Assembly: GCA_037127255.1 (NCBI GenBank)
Contig: JBANSL010000001.1
Location: 35,455,001 to 35,519,000 of the forward strand
From: Persicaria tinctoria
Lineage: Eukaryota > Streptophyta > Magnoliopsida > Caryophyllales > Polygonaceae
Length of the DNA: 64,000 bases
Reading direction: 5' to 3'
Shown: piece after piece, positions 10,984 through 23,758 of the stretch
Layout of the letters: each line of letters opens with the position of its first letter
Position numbering within the stretch: the stretch's first letter is position 1
Notes under the pieces: model-generated
Database searches by the model: none
What the model was told of the DNA's origin: nothing
The model's input: the letters and a program-made list of their open reading frames with translations, nothing else
Program-made: the position numbers and the translations under genes

Positions 10984-13900
10984 TCAGCTTTCTTTCTTAG
11001 CGATTTCAGGCTCCGTCTCTCCAGTGGCAGGTTCTGGTTCGGTGGTACTGCCTCCGCTGAACACCAGGCTCTCTCTGTGCACCCTTCCCATCTCTATCTC
11101 TCGGGTTGTCTGAGCTTCACTGCTTGAGCCAGATGGGTTGAGGCCATATTCGCTGGTGGTCCCGCCATACTCACTGCTGTCATGCTCTACCAGTCCTATC
11201 TGCCTGAATCTGTTCATTTCGTCCTTGTATTGACTGGTGTCATAATATGAGCTTCCGTAAGCCGAGCTGTGTCCTGGCCTGATCCCGTCATTGAGGTCAG
11301 ACAGGGATACGCCGCCTTCCAGAACTCGAACGACCTGTTCATTTGGTGGTTGAGGAAATGCCTTTAGGAATCAGTCCAACATGAAGCGAAATAAGAACAT
11401 AAACAACTGTTGAAAAAAACATTTTTAGGTGTGCATTACTCCTTCCCTCCATTCGTCAAAAAATATCATTCTAACAATTTTCACACTTTTTAATAAAATA
11501 AACAAAAATACATTGATATCTCTAATCATTGTTCTAAAAAAGGGTATGGGCCTTCGCCTAGACCCTTCAAGGTCCCCCACCTTTGAGTTTATCCGCCTAG
11601 ACCCTTGAAGGTCACGCGCAGTTCTTGGCGGCCTTGCGGGTTTGGCGAGTTAGTAAAAAAAACCATTTTGAGGTTTTAACTCCTAAAACTCCCACATGTC
11701 GATCTCTCTCTCTTAGTTCTCAACCTCTATACTCTCTCTTACTCTTGATCCCTCACTCCCATAGTCCTCTAACTTGCGACCTAACTCCCGTTGTTAACGC
11801 TTAGCCTATTATATAAAGTTTATTTGTTTATATAAGTTATGAACTAAACTTTATTATTTTATATACGTATTGAATATGGTCTAGGATTAAAAATACATCT
11901 CAAAATAGTAAATCTGCCTAGACCCCACATAATCCGCCTACACCCTTGACCCTATCTAGCCGTCGAGCATCCGCCAAGCGTTTTTTGGTACATTGTCTCT
12001 AATTATTACTCCTCTTTTTTGCTTTGATTAAAAATCAAAGTACTAATATCTAAATTTTGTAATTTGGAGACCAAAATAGCCAAAAGGCCCAAAATGATAT
12101 GTTTTGGCAAACCGATGAGATATTTTCTTCAGATAATAGTCCACCAAGGAAAAAGTCGAAAAAGTAAAGATACCTGGCTCATCCGAGGCCGACGACGGGC
12201 TGAATGACGCACACAAGCAGCAGCACAAGCAACCATTCGAGCCATTTCACTGTGGTTGTAGCTCTTTCGCAACTGCGGATCCACAAGGGAGTCGAAGTTG
12301 TCATTTTCCATAGCTCTGATGAGGAAAGGTCTTGCCTGCAATGTCACCAAACACGTACAGTAATTTTGACAAATATTGAAAGCATGAAAAGTGACCAAGA
12401 AATGTGAGTAAACTGTGACATTATGATTAATTACCCAGTCTACTAAGCAATCATCCATGTAAGAGTTTGTAGTGTCAAAGGGACGACGTCCAGTGATCAA
12501 TTCCAGAAGCATGACTCCGAAGGAGAAAACATCAGATTTGGCTGTGAGTTTGCCACTTGAAGCATACTCTGGAGCCAAGTACCTGCAATGTGTTGTTGGA
12601 AGTATACAGAATAAGTCCTTTTGAAGCCGCTAAGGAAACTACAAAATGCTACTTGATTTCACTTTTTTTTTTTCTTGGTCTAGGTTATCAAATTTCGATT
12701 AATAACAAATATGACCAAAAGATCTTACCCAAAAGTTCCCATAACTCTAGTAGATATGTGAGTATTGAGATCAGAAGAGAACTTTGCAAGTCCAAAGTCG
12801 GCAACCTGAACCGAGATACTGAAGGGGTCAACAAAGTAGGATCCAGAAATCATTTAACTTAATTATGTATCTCATCTATAATTCCTCGTCTCTCAACACA
12901 AATACCAAGCAGAGACTAAAGTAAGACCACTGTGGTTATCGTTGCAAATAAATACTCGAGTGAAACGAAACAATAGAGAATAATGCAGCAAATACATGTA
13001 ACCAGCAACTCACTTGTGCTTCAAACTTGAAATCCAGAAGTATATTGGCTCCCTTAATATCCCGATGGATAATCTTAGGATGACCTGCACACATGCGCAA
13101 GTAACACTCAATCCCAAGACATACATTTGGACGAATAGTGGGAATTACAAGAAAGACTTACAATCCTCGTGCAAATACGCCAATCCTTTAGCGGAACCCA
13201 TAGCTATCTTCAGCCTAGTTCGCCAATCCATGGTGGGCTGACGCTTCCCTGGATTGTGATGTATTGTGGTAGGATCACACAAATGAAAGACAGAATTTTA
13301 TAAAAGGTCTAACGTACGTACCATGAAGATGAAACTCCAAGGTTTTGTTTGGAACGAAGTCATAGACAAGCATTCTCTCCGAGCCAGAAATGCAGTAACC
13401 AACCAACGATACGAGATGTTTATGATGTACCCGACTGATAATTTCAACTTCTGCCTGGAATTCCCGATCTCCCTGAATGCTACCAGCCCTCAACGACTTA
13501 ACAGCCACCTCTTTCCCATTCGGAAGGACTCCTTTGTACACATACCCGAAACCACCCTGTCCCAAGATATAGTCATCTGAGAAGCCATCAGTTGCCCTTG
13601 CAAGCTCCTCATAGGTAAAGGCATTCTTTGAGAAACTAAACTCCGTCCCAGAGGAAGGAGGGCGAAGTGGGCCCTCGGATCCCGAATAGTTGGAGCCAGA
13701 ACCACCACTGCCACTCACAAACGCTGGAGGAGGGCATTCTGGTGAAGGTGGTGGTCTCACAGCAGGAGGCGGCGGCTTAGGCATCACATATTGTTCAGCT
13801 TGAGCAGGATTGTTCTGTTGCCAATGCTGTGCTCCGCCATGATAAGAATTATCTAGCAGTAAACAAGCACATATTTATGATTGATGAAAAAACGGGGAAT

Positions 13901-15230
13901 AATCGTCTCAACATGTGAAATCTCAGTCTTGAAGCTAAAATGGTACCCAACTGAACACATTGCAACTCCACTTCTGTGTGCTGAAACTCAGCTTATCATC
14001 ATCAGATTTTTCATCCTTGTGTATATAGAAATGGTCAAGATAAGATTTAAACAGTAAGAACACGTCAAACACTAAAATCAAAAACCACTTCAAAACTTCT
14101 CAAAAAATAGAAAAACTATTTTTGATTATATAGCCATATAGGAGAAATGGACAACCAATAAAATGAACTATGCATAGTTGCATACATTTGAACATAACAA
14201 AAATAATTGATATTGTGCTATCCTTATTAACATGATTTGGCTATAGGAAATCTGATCTAGGATTATATTTAGGGCCCAAAGATAGCCACATGTCGGATTT
14301 TCAGTGACCGCATCATATTCAAAGGATGAATTTATTGAATGTTTGTTCGTGTTAATACTCACACATCATGTTCATCTAAATGGTACCAAAACATCAACAA
14401 TTGTGTTATTTCCAAATATACACATAATTCACATTACATTATTTCGGGTTACCACTCCAATGTTAGTATCAAACAGACGCTAGAAGCCCAGCACGTAACA
14501 ATAACGAACTAGAGTGCCAAAGGGAAAGGAACTATACTGGAGAATCCAAATCCGTTGGTAAGACATTGAGAAATCCTAGAGATTTTGGTAAACTAAACAC
14601 AGGAATCGGTTTTGGTGATTTCCGGGTTATCTTACCAAACAAAAAAGGCCAAATTCCAGTCAAATATCAAAGATTTGATAATCAAGGATCAATTTCAAGC
14701 ACACGACGACTATTTAGGGGAGAAAAGGTCAAACCTTTAGGAGCAGGAACAGGAGGAGGAATATAGTATGGTTCATTTCCATGGTCGTTTCTCCTCCTCT
14801 TCTTCTTCGTGCAGCAAAAACACAGCAAACCTAGGACCAGCAGTACAAACATACCACTGATCGCGATACCGATTATTACACCGGAGGTTATAGTCCGTGA
14901 CGAAGGCGATGGAGGCGGAGGAGTCAAGGAGGAACTCGGCGGCGAAAAATTGGAGGGGCTCGAGGGAGGTGAAGGTGGAGACGGCGGGGAAGAAGAAGAG
15001 GGAGGCGGAGGGGGAGAGGTGTTCATCGACCCTGACGGCGTCGGAGGAGGAGGGCTAATAGTGGGAGGTGGTGGGGCAGAGGTTTGATCAGGAGGAGGAG
15101 GAGGAGGGGTAATTGTGGGAGGCGGTGGGGTTGGTTCAGGAGTGGAAGGCGGTGGGGCGAGAGTTGGAGGAGAGGGGGCGGGCGGTGGCGGGGAGTTGGT
15201 GTTGGACGGCGGAGTAGGGGGCGACGCCAT
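10984..15230 (-). CDS. PERK: PERK: proline-rich extensin-like receptor kinase
   Basis: Eight exons on the minus strand join in frame to 640 codons: 15230-14735, 13852-13322, 13248-13162, 13084-13014, 12805-12729, 12582-12435, 12335-12174 and 11334-10984, all with GT-AG introns. Residues 1-115 are Pro/Ser-rich (extensin-like, cell-wall facing). Residues 117-140 are one membrane span followed by a basic KKKRRR stop-transfer. The kinase domain starts near 245: glycine loop GQGGFG (263-268), lysine K284 in VAVK, catalytic HRD at 378-380, DFG at 398-400, and GYLAPEY in the activation segment, so it is an active-type RD kinase. A Ser/Gly/Glu-rich tail ends in KKES. Length matches plant PERKs (about 650). 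The family senses wall state at the plasma membrane. No clear signal peptide is seen, as is usual for PERKs. It looks intact. Confidence 0.93.
11527..11995. mobile_element. hAT-type MITE in PERK intron 7
   Basis: Inverted ends CATTGTTCTAAAAAA (left) and CAATGTACCAAAAAA (right, minus strand) are flanked by a perfect 8-bp duplication TCTCTAAT at 11519-11526 and 11996-12003. The body contains CGCCTAGACCCTT repeats near both ends and no coding. The 8-bp duplication and CA-start TIR fit hAT. It accounts for more than half of the 839-bp intron. Confidence 0.85.
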
Positions 15231-15611
15231 TGTTAGTTTGTTAGTAGTTAGAAAACGCCACTCCGGAGGGAGGAATTAACGAAAAATGGCCCTCCACCGG
15301 AAATGGAAGAAAGAGGAGTGGGAAGTTGGGGTTTCGTTTTATTAAAGGAGAAGAAGCAATCTCTCGGAGGAATGGAGGATTAATGTATGTAGTCGTTCAT
15401 TGTCAATTGTCGCTATCTTGACATTTTTTTAATTTATTTCTTCAGGTTTTGACATTTTCTTAGACATGGCGATGGCGAAGGGAGAAGAAAAAAGGCAGAT
15501 TTTGGACTGTAATGATACTTGGTATATGGGTCCCACCTGCATTTAGTCCTGTCACGGGTCAACCCGTAATCCGACGGATCCGGATTGTGGCGGGTCACAG
15601 GTCGTTGCAGG
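15231..15611 (-). other. PERK upstream region; no gene seen
   Basis: This is about 380 bp between the PERK start codon and the LINE 3' end and should hold the PERK promoter and 5' leader. I see no convincing TATA box. A GGGTCA/TGACCC-rich stretch lies at 15550-15610. Confidence 0.5.
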
Positions 15612-18600
15612 TCACAAGTTCGGGTTAGGGTCGACCTGGATTTTGTCTTTATTTTCATTGAGCTCCAAAGCGTGCAACTTTGTCAGCCACTCTGTTGCCA
15701 GCGCGAGGTATATAAGAGAGAAGCGTACTTTTCTCACATCACTTAAGAGGACCTGCACATCAGACAGAGTCATTTCAATCTCCCACGAACATCTTGTTTT
15801 GTTTTGCATGTAATCAATAATGATCTTCGAGTCTCCCTCGATTATGATGTTTTGTATATTTAATTTTTTGGCTTCTATGATGCATAATTTTAGAGCAGCA
15901 GCTTCGACTCTCAACGGAGAAATGCGTCCTAGTTTTTTATATGATATTTGAATTGCTTGTCCATGCCAGTCTCGGGTGATAGCACCAACAGAACTTCTAC
16001 CATCGAAGAGAGCGGATCCATCGAAGTTTAGCTTAAACCTCCCCACTGGTGGTTTTGACCACTTCCTAATCTTATAATGGTTGTTTTTTTGTTATTGTGC
16101 TGCCCAGACACCTTGTGAGGAGCAATGGCATGATCCACCACCTTCTCATATTGACAGGCATGATGCTATAATTCTAATTGTCTAACGCAGAACACCTCAA
16201 TGCTGGTCTCAGATGGGGAAGGTAGGTTTCAGAACACATACCCGTTTCTGAAGTACCAAATACCCCACCAAGTAGTAGCAATCTGTTGAATTTTCTTTTT
16301 AGACAGTGTTTTTATCCAACGTAGCACTCTTCCCATTTCTCTGTTGTCATTAATAAGTTTTTGGAGATTACACATCTCATTATAGGTTAAATACTTCCGA
16401 ATAAGGTTGGGGAACCACTCAATTAGTACATGGATGTCATCCTCACTACAATAATGACATTTGTCACACCCGGATGGTTGACATGACAAAATCGTTGTGT
16501 TTCCTATCAAAATAAAACTCAAACCTACAAACTAGTACAGTGAGCAAGTAAGAGGTCGATCCCACGGAGAATCAAGTATTCCTATATATTGTGTATTTAC
16601 TAATTTGTAGAAAAGAGGGGTTTTGAGTGGTTGAGAATGAGAAATATTAACAAGTTAGGAGAATCAATAATTAAGAGATAGTTTCACCTACAATTCTCAA
16701 CCCTATTTGGTGAATTTGATCCTTGTTTCCTACTCAAGTTCTTTTCCTTTTCCAATCAAATGTTCTTATCTTGATTCAAATAGATTATTAGCCCTATGAG
16801 TTCTAATAATCCCTTACTCCTAGGCAATCTTAACACGGATTAAGGTTTAATCCTAGAAATAGCAATAAGTCTCAAGATGTATAAAGCTTATAAACAATAT
16901 CAATCCCCTAAAGAACTAATATTTAACCTACAATCAACTTCCTACACATTCAAGCTTTCTAACGAAGTCCACTAGAACATGTTTGCTACGAAAGATTAAG
17001 AATCATAACGAACAATTCAAAGCCCTAGCGATGAAACATGTGATGGAAATTAGAACAAGAATAGAAAACTCACAATTCAACCGAATGGAGTCTCAAATCG
17101 TAGGCAAACCAAAATAGTTTAGCACTCCATTGTCCAACGATTGTCAAAAGATTAGATGAGATCCCTAAAACAACCTAAAACAAGCTTTTAAATAGGGCTA
17201 AGTACCGTCATAAAACCCTAGAAAGTGTTTCCCAAAGGCCCACTTAAGAGGAATAGAAAATCGGTGCTGAATCCGGCCCAGGAAAACCGCGAGTGCTGCC
17301 CAGATTTGGCGATTTGCTGGAATAACCACGGGTGCAGTTTCTGTGGCCGCGGGTGCGGTTTTCTGGCTTTCCTTGTTCCTCTTGTCGCGGGTGCCATTTT
17401 TCCTTTTGTATGCCCTTTGCCTCTTTCCTTGTGCATTCCAACTTGGCTTCTGTAGCTCGTTCTCACCTCCATATGGTCCATAGAACTCTCATGATTGACC
17501 TCCTTACTACTTCGAATCCTCAATCTACAAATAAACACTAAACTTGTGTAGATTCCGAACTTAAGCACCAAATGAGCAAACAAGTAAACTTACCCCTTCA
17601 AATGCAATATATACATCTAAATGACCCTAAAACTACTCTATAATGCCTATCTAAATATGCATTATCAATGGTACAGAGACCCCCCGCGAGGCTAGTCTTG
17701 CTTTAGTAGGTAGTCTAGCTTGACTGATTTTCCACACAAAATTTTTCATTTCGGGTGGAATGTTTAGTTTCCATATCCATGAGAAATATAAGTTTATGTA
17801 GGTGTCACTGTTTGTTATGAATTTGTATGCGGATGATGTCGTAAATCAGCCATTCTTATCCGGCCACCAATAAATCCTATCTTCCATTGCCGAAACAGGT
17901 AGTGCAATGACAAGTATTTGTGCAACAATCGATTCCAGTAGTATGTCACAAAGTTTCTCCTCATACCACTTTCCATTATGGATATATTCACCGACTTTTT
18001 CATCCTCATTATATTGTGTAGGACACCCATCCCTCTTACATATCGCTACTTCTGACACCCAGTTATCAATCCAGAATTTGACCGATGCTCTATTGCCAAT
18101 GGACCAAATAACGCCCGATTTAAATTGATGAAGTAGACTTGTTAGTTTCGACCATTACCAAGACATGTTTCCTGCTTTCTTATATTGTAAAATATGGGCA
18201 TCTTTTAGATATTTATGGTTGATTACTCTAACCCAAATATTTTCTGGTTCGGCCAGAACTTTCCAAAATAATTTTAATTGTAAGACTTCATTCATTTCTT
18301 TGGCTTTCCTATTGCCCAATCCACCATCCTGTTACGGTCTACAGATAGTGTTCCATCCAATTAAAGGTTTGTGTTGTGCATCCTTACTCCAAAAGAATGT
18401 TCTATTTGTTGTGTCTAGTTCTTTATGCATTTTTGCGGACATCATAAAGTTTTGCATGATAAACAACGGTTTTGTTGTTAGGTTTGATCCAATGAGTGTT
18501 GTTCTACCTTGTTGTGAGAGTGCATCAGCTCGCCATTTGCTTAGTTGTTCATGGGTTTTACTAGTAACCTCCTTAAAGGTTTCATTATTGACCCTTCCAT

Positions 18601-20925
18601 TGATAATAAGACAGCCCATATATTTTTCAACCGAGTTGGAATGGGCAATCTCGAGAGCTCCGCCAAGCTTCGGAATGCGCCCACGGGCCACACCAGAGGT
18701 GACCTGGAAAGCTGATTTGTGATAGTTTACCTATTGGCCCGATATTTGGCAGTAGTCCTCTAGAATCTCCCTAATCTTGTGGCAACCATTGGTGCTTCCT
18801 TTTAGAAATATCAGGATATCATCTGAAAAGGCTACAAAAGGGATGCAAGGACTGTTAGATCCAAATTTGGACCCAACCAACTTATCAGGAGAGCCAGCCT
18901 CCACAACAAGGCGCTAGGCCAGAGCGTTCGCACCAAGAATGAAGAGGAAAGGTGATAAAGGGTCCCCCTGTCGAAGGTCCCTAGATGGGAAAAATAGATC
19001 AGTAGGTCCGTTATTGACTACGACAGAGAACGACACAGACGTGAGGCATTCCATGACCCATTTAGCAAATATTTGGTGAAACCCAAATTTCAATAAAACC
19101 AACTTAGTGAATTCCCAATCTACCTGGTCATATGCTTTTTCCATATCCAATTTTAATGCAATCCAGCCTTCCTTTCCTTTTCAGCTTTTAAAAGAATGAA
19201 ATATTTCATGGGCTATAAGAACGTTGTCTTGGATGGCTATGTCAGAAACAAACGCACCCTGAAGGGGGTTGATAAGTTTCCCCAGGACGCGCTTGAGCCG
19301 TTCTGTAAGAATCTTGGATATTATTTTGTAGATTGTTGAACATAGACTGATTGGTCTATAGTGGGCAGTTGTCGTCGGGTTATCCTTTTTTGGTAGAAGA
19401 GTGATGAATGTATGATTTATCTGTCTGAGGATTTTTCCAGAGAGGAAAAAACCCTTAATTGCTTTGATAACAGATGGACCAACAGTTTCTCATGACGCAT
19501 TGTAAAATTCAGCCGTCATGTTGTCCGGGCCAGGAGCCTTGTTCCTTCCTAGACAGAAAACAACATTTTTAATTTCTCCATTAGAAGAGATTGTCGTTAG
19601 CATTTTTTTTTCTTCATCTGTGATATCAGCTGAGATAAGGTTAATGTATTCATTTTGTTTTGTAGTATTGATCAATTGTTTTTTAAATCTTTTCTGAAAG
19701 TCATTTTTGATTTCATTATTGATGTTTTACTCTCCAACAATCTGTGTACCTTCAGTTGTTGTGATGGTTTTAATGCATTTTCTATTCCTCTTACCCGTAG
19801 CTATTCTGTGGAAATAGCTTGTGTTGGAATCTGATAACTTAATATGGCTAGTTTTAGCTCTTTGGTTCTAGTAGGATTTCTGAAATAGTAATAGTTTTTC
19901 CTTTTTCCGTAGTAATCTACACTCGTTTGCTTGCAGTCTACTGCTTGACCCTCGGCTCTGTGCCTGTTGTAATAACAGTAATTGCTCTTCCACCAACTGC
20001 AATTGTCGGAATATATTGCCAAAGGTATTCTTATTCCATGTCTTTGCTTTGTCATTTAGGATGCGTGTTTTGCGGGTTATTTGATACATAGCAGAACCAT
20101 GGCATTGAAAACGTCAAGCTTGCCGAACAATGTTCCGAAAATCACCACGTTGTAACCAACAGTTTTCAAATTTGAAGGGTGGGGGTTTGAAAGTTTGAGT
20201 GGTTGTTAATTCAATTGTAATTGGGCAATGGTCCGAAGACGAAAAGGCCCCGTTTTTTTTACTTAAAGCTGGGTATTTTTGTATAATTTCATTATGGACT
20301 AAAACACGGTCCAACTTTTCTTTTATGTTGCCATCTTTTGCTTGTTTCTTCCGCCATGTAAACTTATTCCACCAAGACGGGATTTCTTATAAAGAGCATT
20401 GGTTTTTGATGTCCATTAATCGGGCAAATCGTCGAGGCTGTGTTATGGCCCCACCTTCTTTTTCTGTAAAGTTACCAATTTCATTCAAATCCCCCATAAT
20501 AATGCATGGGATAGTTGCTTGATTTATTTCCTGGAATACTGGACTCCAGAACGCATGTTTATCATGTTCATGCGGCGGAGCATAAATAAACCAAATTAAG
20601 CAAGAGAAGTTATCGGCATTGTCGGTGTATTTGAGTGTAATGACTCGATTCTTTTGAGAAATAATCTCTATTTCTTCGTTAAGAAAACCATTTTCTTTCC
20701 ATAGTAATCCTATACCACCTGATTTTCCCTAAGCAGGCGACCAAATGGTCTTGTCAAAACCCGAAACTCGCCAAACCGAAGGGTCGGGAATATTTTCTAT
20801 TTTTGTTTCCACCATTGCTAGCACATGGATATGCTCTACTTTGCATCTTGTGTTGATGTCTGTCCAGAAGGTAGGTCTACCCATACCTCGACAATTCCAA
20901 AAACTAAACTTCATAGACAACCTGC
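15612..20925 (-). mobile_element. L1-type LINE (non-LTR retrotransposon), dead, split by a solo LTR
   Basis: On the minus strand, ORF2 starts near 20920 with an endonuclease N-terminus (FWNCRGMGRP; later GDLNEIG and SDHCPI). Reverse transcriptase follows with KAPGPD (about 19540), DMEKAYDQVDW (19150), RQGDPLSPFLF (18970) and catalytic AFSDD (about 18820). Next come a zf-RVT segment and an RNaseH domain (16046-15612: FDGSALFDG, RVEAAALK, EGDSK). There are many in-frame stops and frame changes. The zf-RVT region is interrupted at 16496-17667. An A-rich 3' end (minus strand) lies near 15640. No ORF1 with a DUF4283 or CCHC domain is visible upstream, so the copy may be 5'-truncated. Confidence 0.88.
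16496..17667 (-). mobile_element. Solo LTR of the same family as the gag-only element at 58905
   Basis: From TATCAAAATAAAACTCAAAC (16505) onward it aligns, with divergence, to the LTRs at 58905 and 62871, including the GTAAGAGGTCGATCCCAC word and the end GCCTA...ATGCATTATCA. The body is TG...CA and flanked by ATCGT and ATGGT (4 of 5 match), a decayed 5-bp duplication. It interrupts the LINE zf-RVT domain. No internal region remains. A GC motif series (GCACCCGCGG on the minus strand) lies at about 17280-17395. Confidence 0.8.
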
Positions 20926-21647
20926 TTTGGAGAGCTCGAGGCAGATATTCGGCTCTCCAATCTTGTGTGAATCAGATGGAATAGTTTGTATTGTGTCGAT
21001 TCATTTTGTATATTTTTAGTAACGAGAGCAATCAGCCCCCCCCCCCCCACTCCACGAGCAACAAACTCGCAGATTGAGTGAAAACAAGCCAAACAACAAG
21101 GAGCGCGGGCAGGAACCCAATGCATGGATCCAAAAAACCCCCACTCCCGCATGGCTTGACCATTTTAGACCCATCTTGGCCTTTGTGCTTGGGCATCTCA
21201 CTCCATGTGCATGCATAGCACCAGTACCCACACCCCACAACAACGTCAATCAGCACGGCCAACACTAATTGACAGAAAAGTAAGGGGAAGCAGAGGTAAT
21301 AACACATAGACACACCTTCATTTATATAGAATTTACTCACATAGCAGCCATACTTACTGGGGACACAGTCCCTATGTTTATAACACCTAAGACTCCTTAC
21401 AATACATGATTCATTATCCACTACCAACATCACCTCTTTTGGAACGAAACAGACAATAAAAGAGAGTGCATTATTTGCCTTGCCGATGTACATACACCTT
21501 AGTTTTAGACTCCAAACAGGCCTTAAAGCCAACTTACCTAAGAAATATGAATAACTGATATAATTTGTGATCCCACAAAAGATAGAAACTCTTACCCGAA
21601 CTGGCGCCACCACCATCCTGGCGCACACCCCTTGATTCGTAGCTTGC
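20926..21647. other. Non-coding stretch between LINE and unknown ORF
   Basis: A run of 13 C lies at 21036-21048. A long minus-strand open frame (21655-21032) is Cys/Val-rich without any motif and is probably chance. Nothing else is supported. Confidence 0.4.
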
Positions 21648-22096
21648 TTACTCATTACGAGCTTTCTTGATTCCGCTTCCCATCAGAGTCGATGAAACGG
21701 TGTCAGCCTCCCCATGGCCCGTCTTGCGCTTACTAGATTCAAACGTCGAGCTTGTTTTGACCTCAAGCTTCTCCAGTTTCTTAGCCATAGCAGCATAGGT
21801 AGTGAACAAACCTGGAGTTGTACGGATGGATTTAGCCAACGCTTCTGGGTTGCTTAGATTGGGCAAGACAAACTCCTCACCCGGGGGAATGTTTTGAAGA
21901 AACACTTATTTTGAAGAAACACATCAAAGTCCTCTTGCGAGAAGCGCGCCATCAGATCAAAGCCATCCACAGAAAGCGCTGGTTTATCCACCTCAGTGTC
22001 CATAAACATGTCATCATCATCTTCAAACTCAAAGACGGACTCATGGGGTGCCATCAGTTCCATGAAAGCCTCATCATCTAGGATCTCCGGCATCAT
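21648..22096 (-). pseudogene. Unrecognised short ORF broken by a 17-bp duplication
   Basis: The minus strand encodes an acidic start (MPEILDDEAFMELM) in 22093-21905, and after a frame change a second part (PPGEEFVLPNLSNPEAL) down to 21651. The change is explained by a perfect 17-bp tandem duplication at 21892-21925; without it the two parts read as one frame of about 145 residues ending in KKARNE. I do not recognise the family. It lies upstream of the LINE on the same strand, so it could be a LINE ORF1 remnant, but no RRM or zinc-knuckle signature is seen. Confidence 0.5.
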
Positions 22097-22526
22097 TCAA
22101 AATCTGTAATTAATTAGTGGCAAGCTCTTGCTGTAAGTTACTTGAAGCTTGCTATAGTCTCCCTGCAAGCTTCAAACCGTATGACATTTTAGGTTTTGGA
22201 GGAGTATAGTGGGAAGAATCATTCTGGAATGGTTCACTGAAAAGGACTTACGGGTAATAACCAAAGGTCCCCAGTTCGAACTCCGGATATGACCGCTCTT
22301 TATTTACAAATTCAAGGAGTATAGTGAGAACATTTTCCCTTGGATTGGTCTTATCTTTTGTAATCTAGTTTAACCGCCGTATTTATATACTCCGTATTTA
22401 CCTTTACAGGCTCATTCTGCTACAATTCAAAATTCTCTTTGTTTTGAACAATTTGTGTGTATATTGTGGAGATATCTTTTAATTCAATGTATTCTTTGCA
22501 AATAGAGTTTCTTATTTCCGGCGTAG

Positions 22527-22636
<110 letters not shown>

Positions 22637-22692
22637 AACCTTATGTAAATGTCCCAAATGCCATACTGCCATTTACATAAACTAGCTAGCTG

Positions 22693-23695
22693 CTATCCCT
22701 TTGCACGAGGGTATCTACACTTGAATAGTTCACAATAAGTTCCTACAAGAAAAATGTCACCCACAACACTTGCACAGGGCATGAGAGGGCCAGACGACCA
22801 CCTAATTTTGTGGCCAACCCCTACCTTGTCAAGAAGCTTAGCAGCTCTTGGGTCACTTATTAACATCTTCTGAAATGACTGGGAGAAACCCGTCGCAATA
22901 ATGGTAACATGGATCTCCCCGTTGTAGCGATCATCCACAACAGCTTCAAATATTATGTTAGCAAATGGGTCCCTCAGACTCGTAACAACCTGGAATGAGT
23001 TTTTCATTGTGAAATTAATTGAGCATTTAAAAAAAAAGGTTTATTTAAGTTCCAAAGCAAAACTTGTAAAAGTTAGGAGTTTGAAGATGTGAAAATATCG
23101 GTAATAAGGATGTGGCTGCTTGCAAGGTCAAATGTCTGAAGGGTTTCTTATGACAGCAAAGCTTGGGCCATTCATATGGGCACTAAAGGCAGATAAAAGT
23201 ATCATACCTGTGATACTCTATTAACTTCTTGTAAGGTTATGTCCTTCCCTCTAGTAATATTGTATACAACACCTGTAGAGGATTGGATGGATGATCCAAT
23301 AAGAGGAGCTAGAGTTGCTTGTTTGGCTGCTTCTTCTGCTCGGTTCTTGCTGGGTGAAACATCTACTCCAAGCATCGCAGTATCGAAATCCTTCATGACT
23401 GCCTTCACATCACCAAAATCCACATTTACAAGTCCTGGTATCTGTTAAACACAACAAGTTACTTTTAGAAGCTACAAGAAACAAGCTAGCACAAGAAAGT
23501 AGGGGACCCCCCAACTGTACAATATAAATACTCAGTTTTAACACTGACCGTAATTATATCAGAGATCCCCTGGACACCTTGGCAGAGTACATCGTCAGCA
23601 AGAAGGAAAGCATCCTGAAAGGGGTTTGCTCATCCGCAATATCCAGAAGAAGATCAATTAGGAATTACTATGAGGGTGTCCACATTGTATTTTAG
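22693..23695 (-). pseudogene. FTSZ2: FtsZ2-like plastid division gene, 3' fragment
   Basis: Three consecutive exons are visible on the minus strand: about 23695-23549, 23441-23208 and 22989-22825, each with GT-AG borders. They encode the FtsZ C-terminal domain: VDTLIVIPN, DIADEQTPFQDAFLLADD, GVQGISDIIT, KNRAEEAAKQATLAPLIG, NIT.GKDITLQEVNRVSQ and DDRYNGEIHVTIIATGFSQSF. The order and wording match plant FtsZ2, a tubulin-like ring protein of the chloroplast stroma. The GTPase N-terminal half is absent. One extra base at about 23655 shifts the first exon. Conserved positions are altered (NITRGKD for the usual GGKD). After LLDK a good donor (GTAGGGG) exists but I found no final exon; read-through ends at 22693. 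Coding match is lost about 60 bases before the MITE at 23759. Confidence 0.8.
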
Positions 23696-23758
23696 CACGA
23701 GGTATCAATAACAAAAGATAAACTAGGCTAATTAATAGTTTGGCCAAGAAATATCTTA

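Noticed and set aside
11437..11520. CTCCTTCCCTCCATTCGTC, resembling a Stowaway MITE end
   Set aside because: No matching inverted end or TA duplication was found nearby, so at most a fragment.
14809..15087. Gly/Glu-rich plus-strand ORF
   Set aside because: Antisense shadow of the proline-rich PERK exon 1.
21032..21655. 207-codon minus-strand ORF
   Set aside because: No motif, odd Cys/Val composition, ends in a run of G; not supported as a gene.
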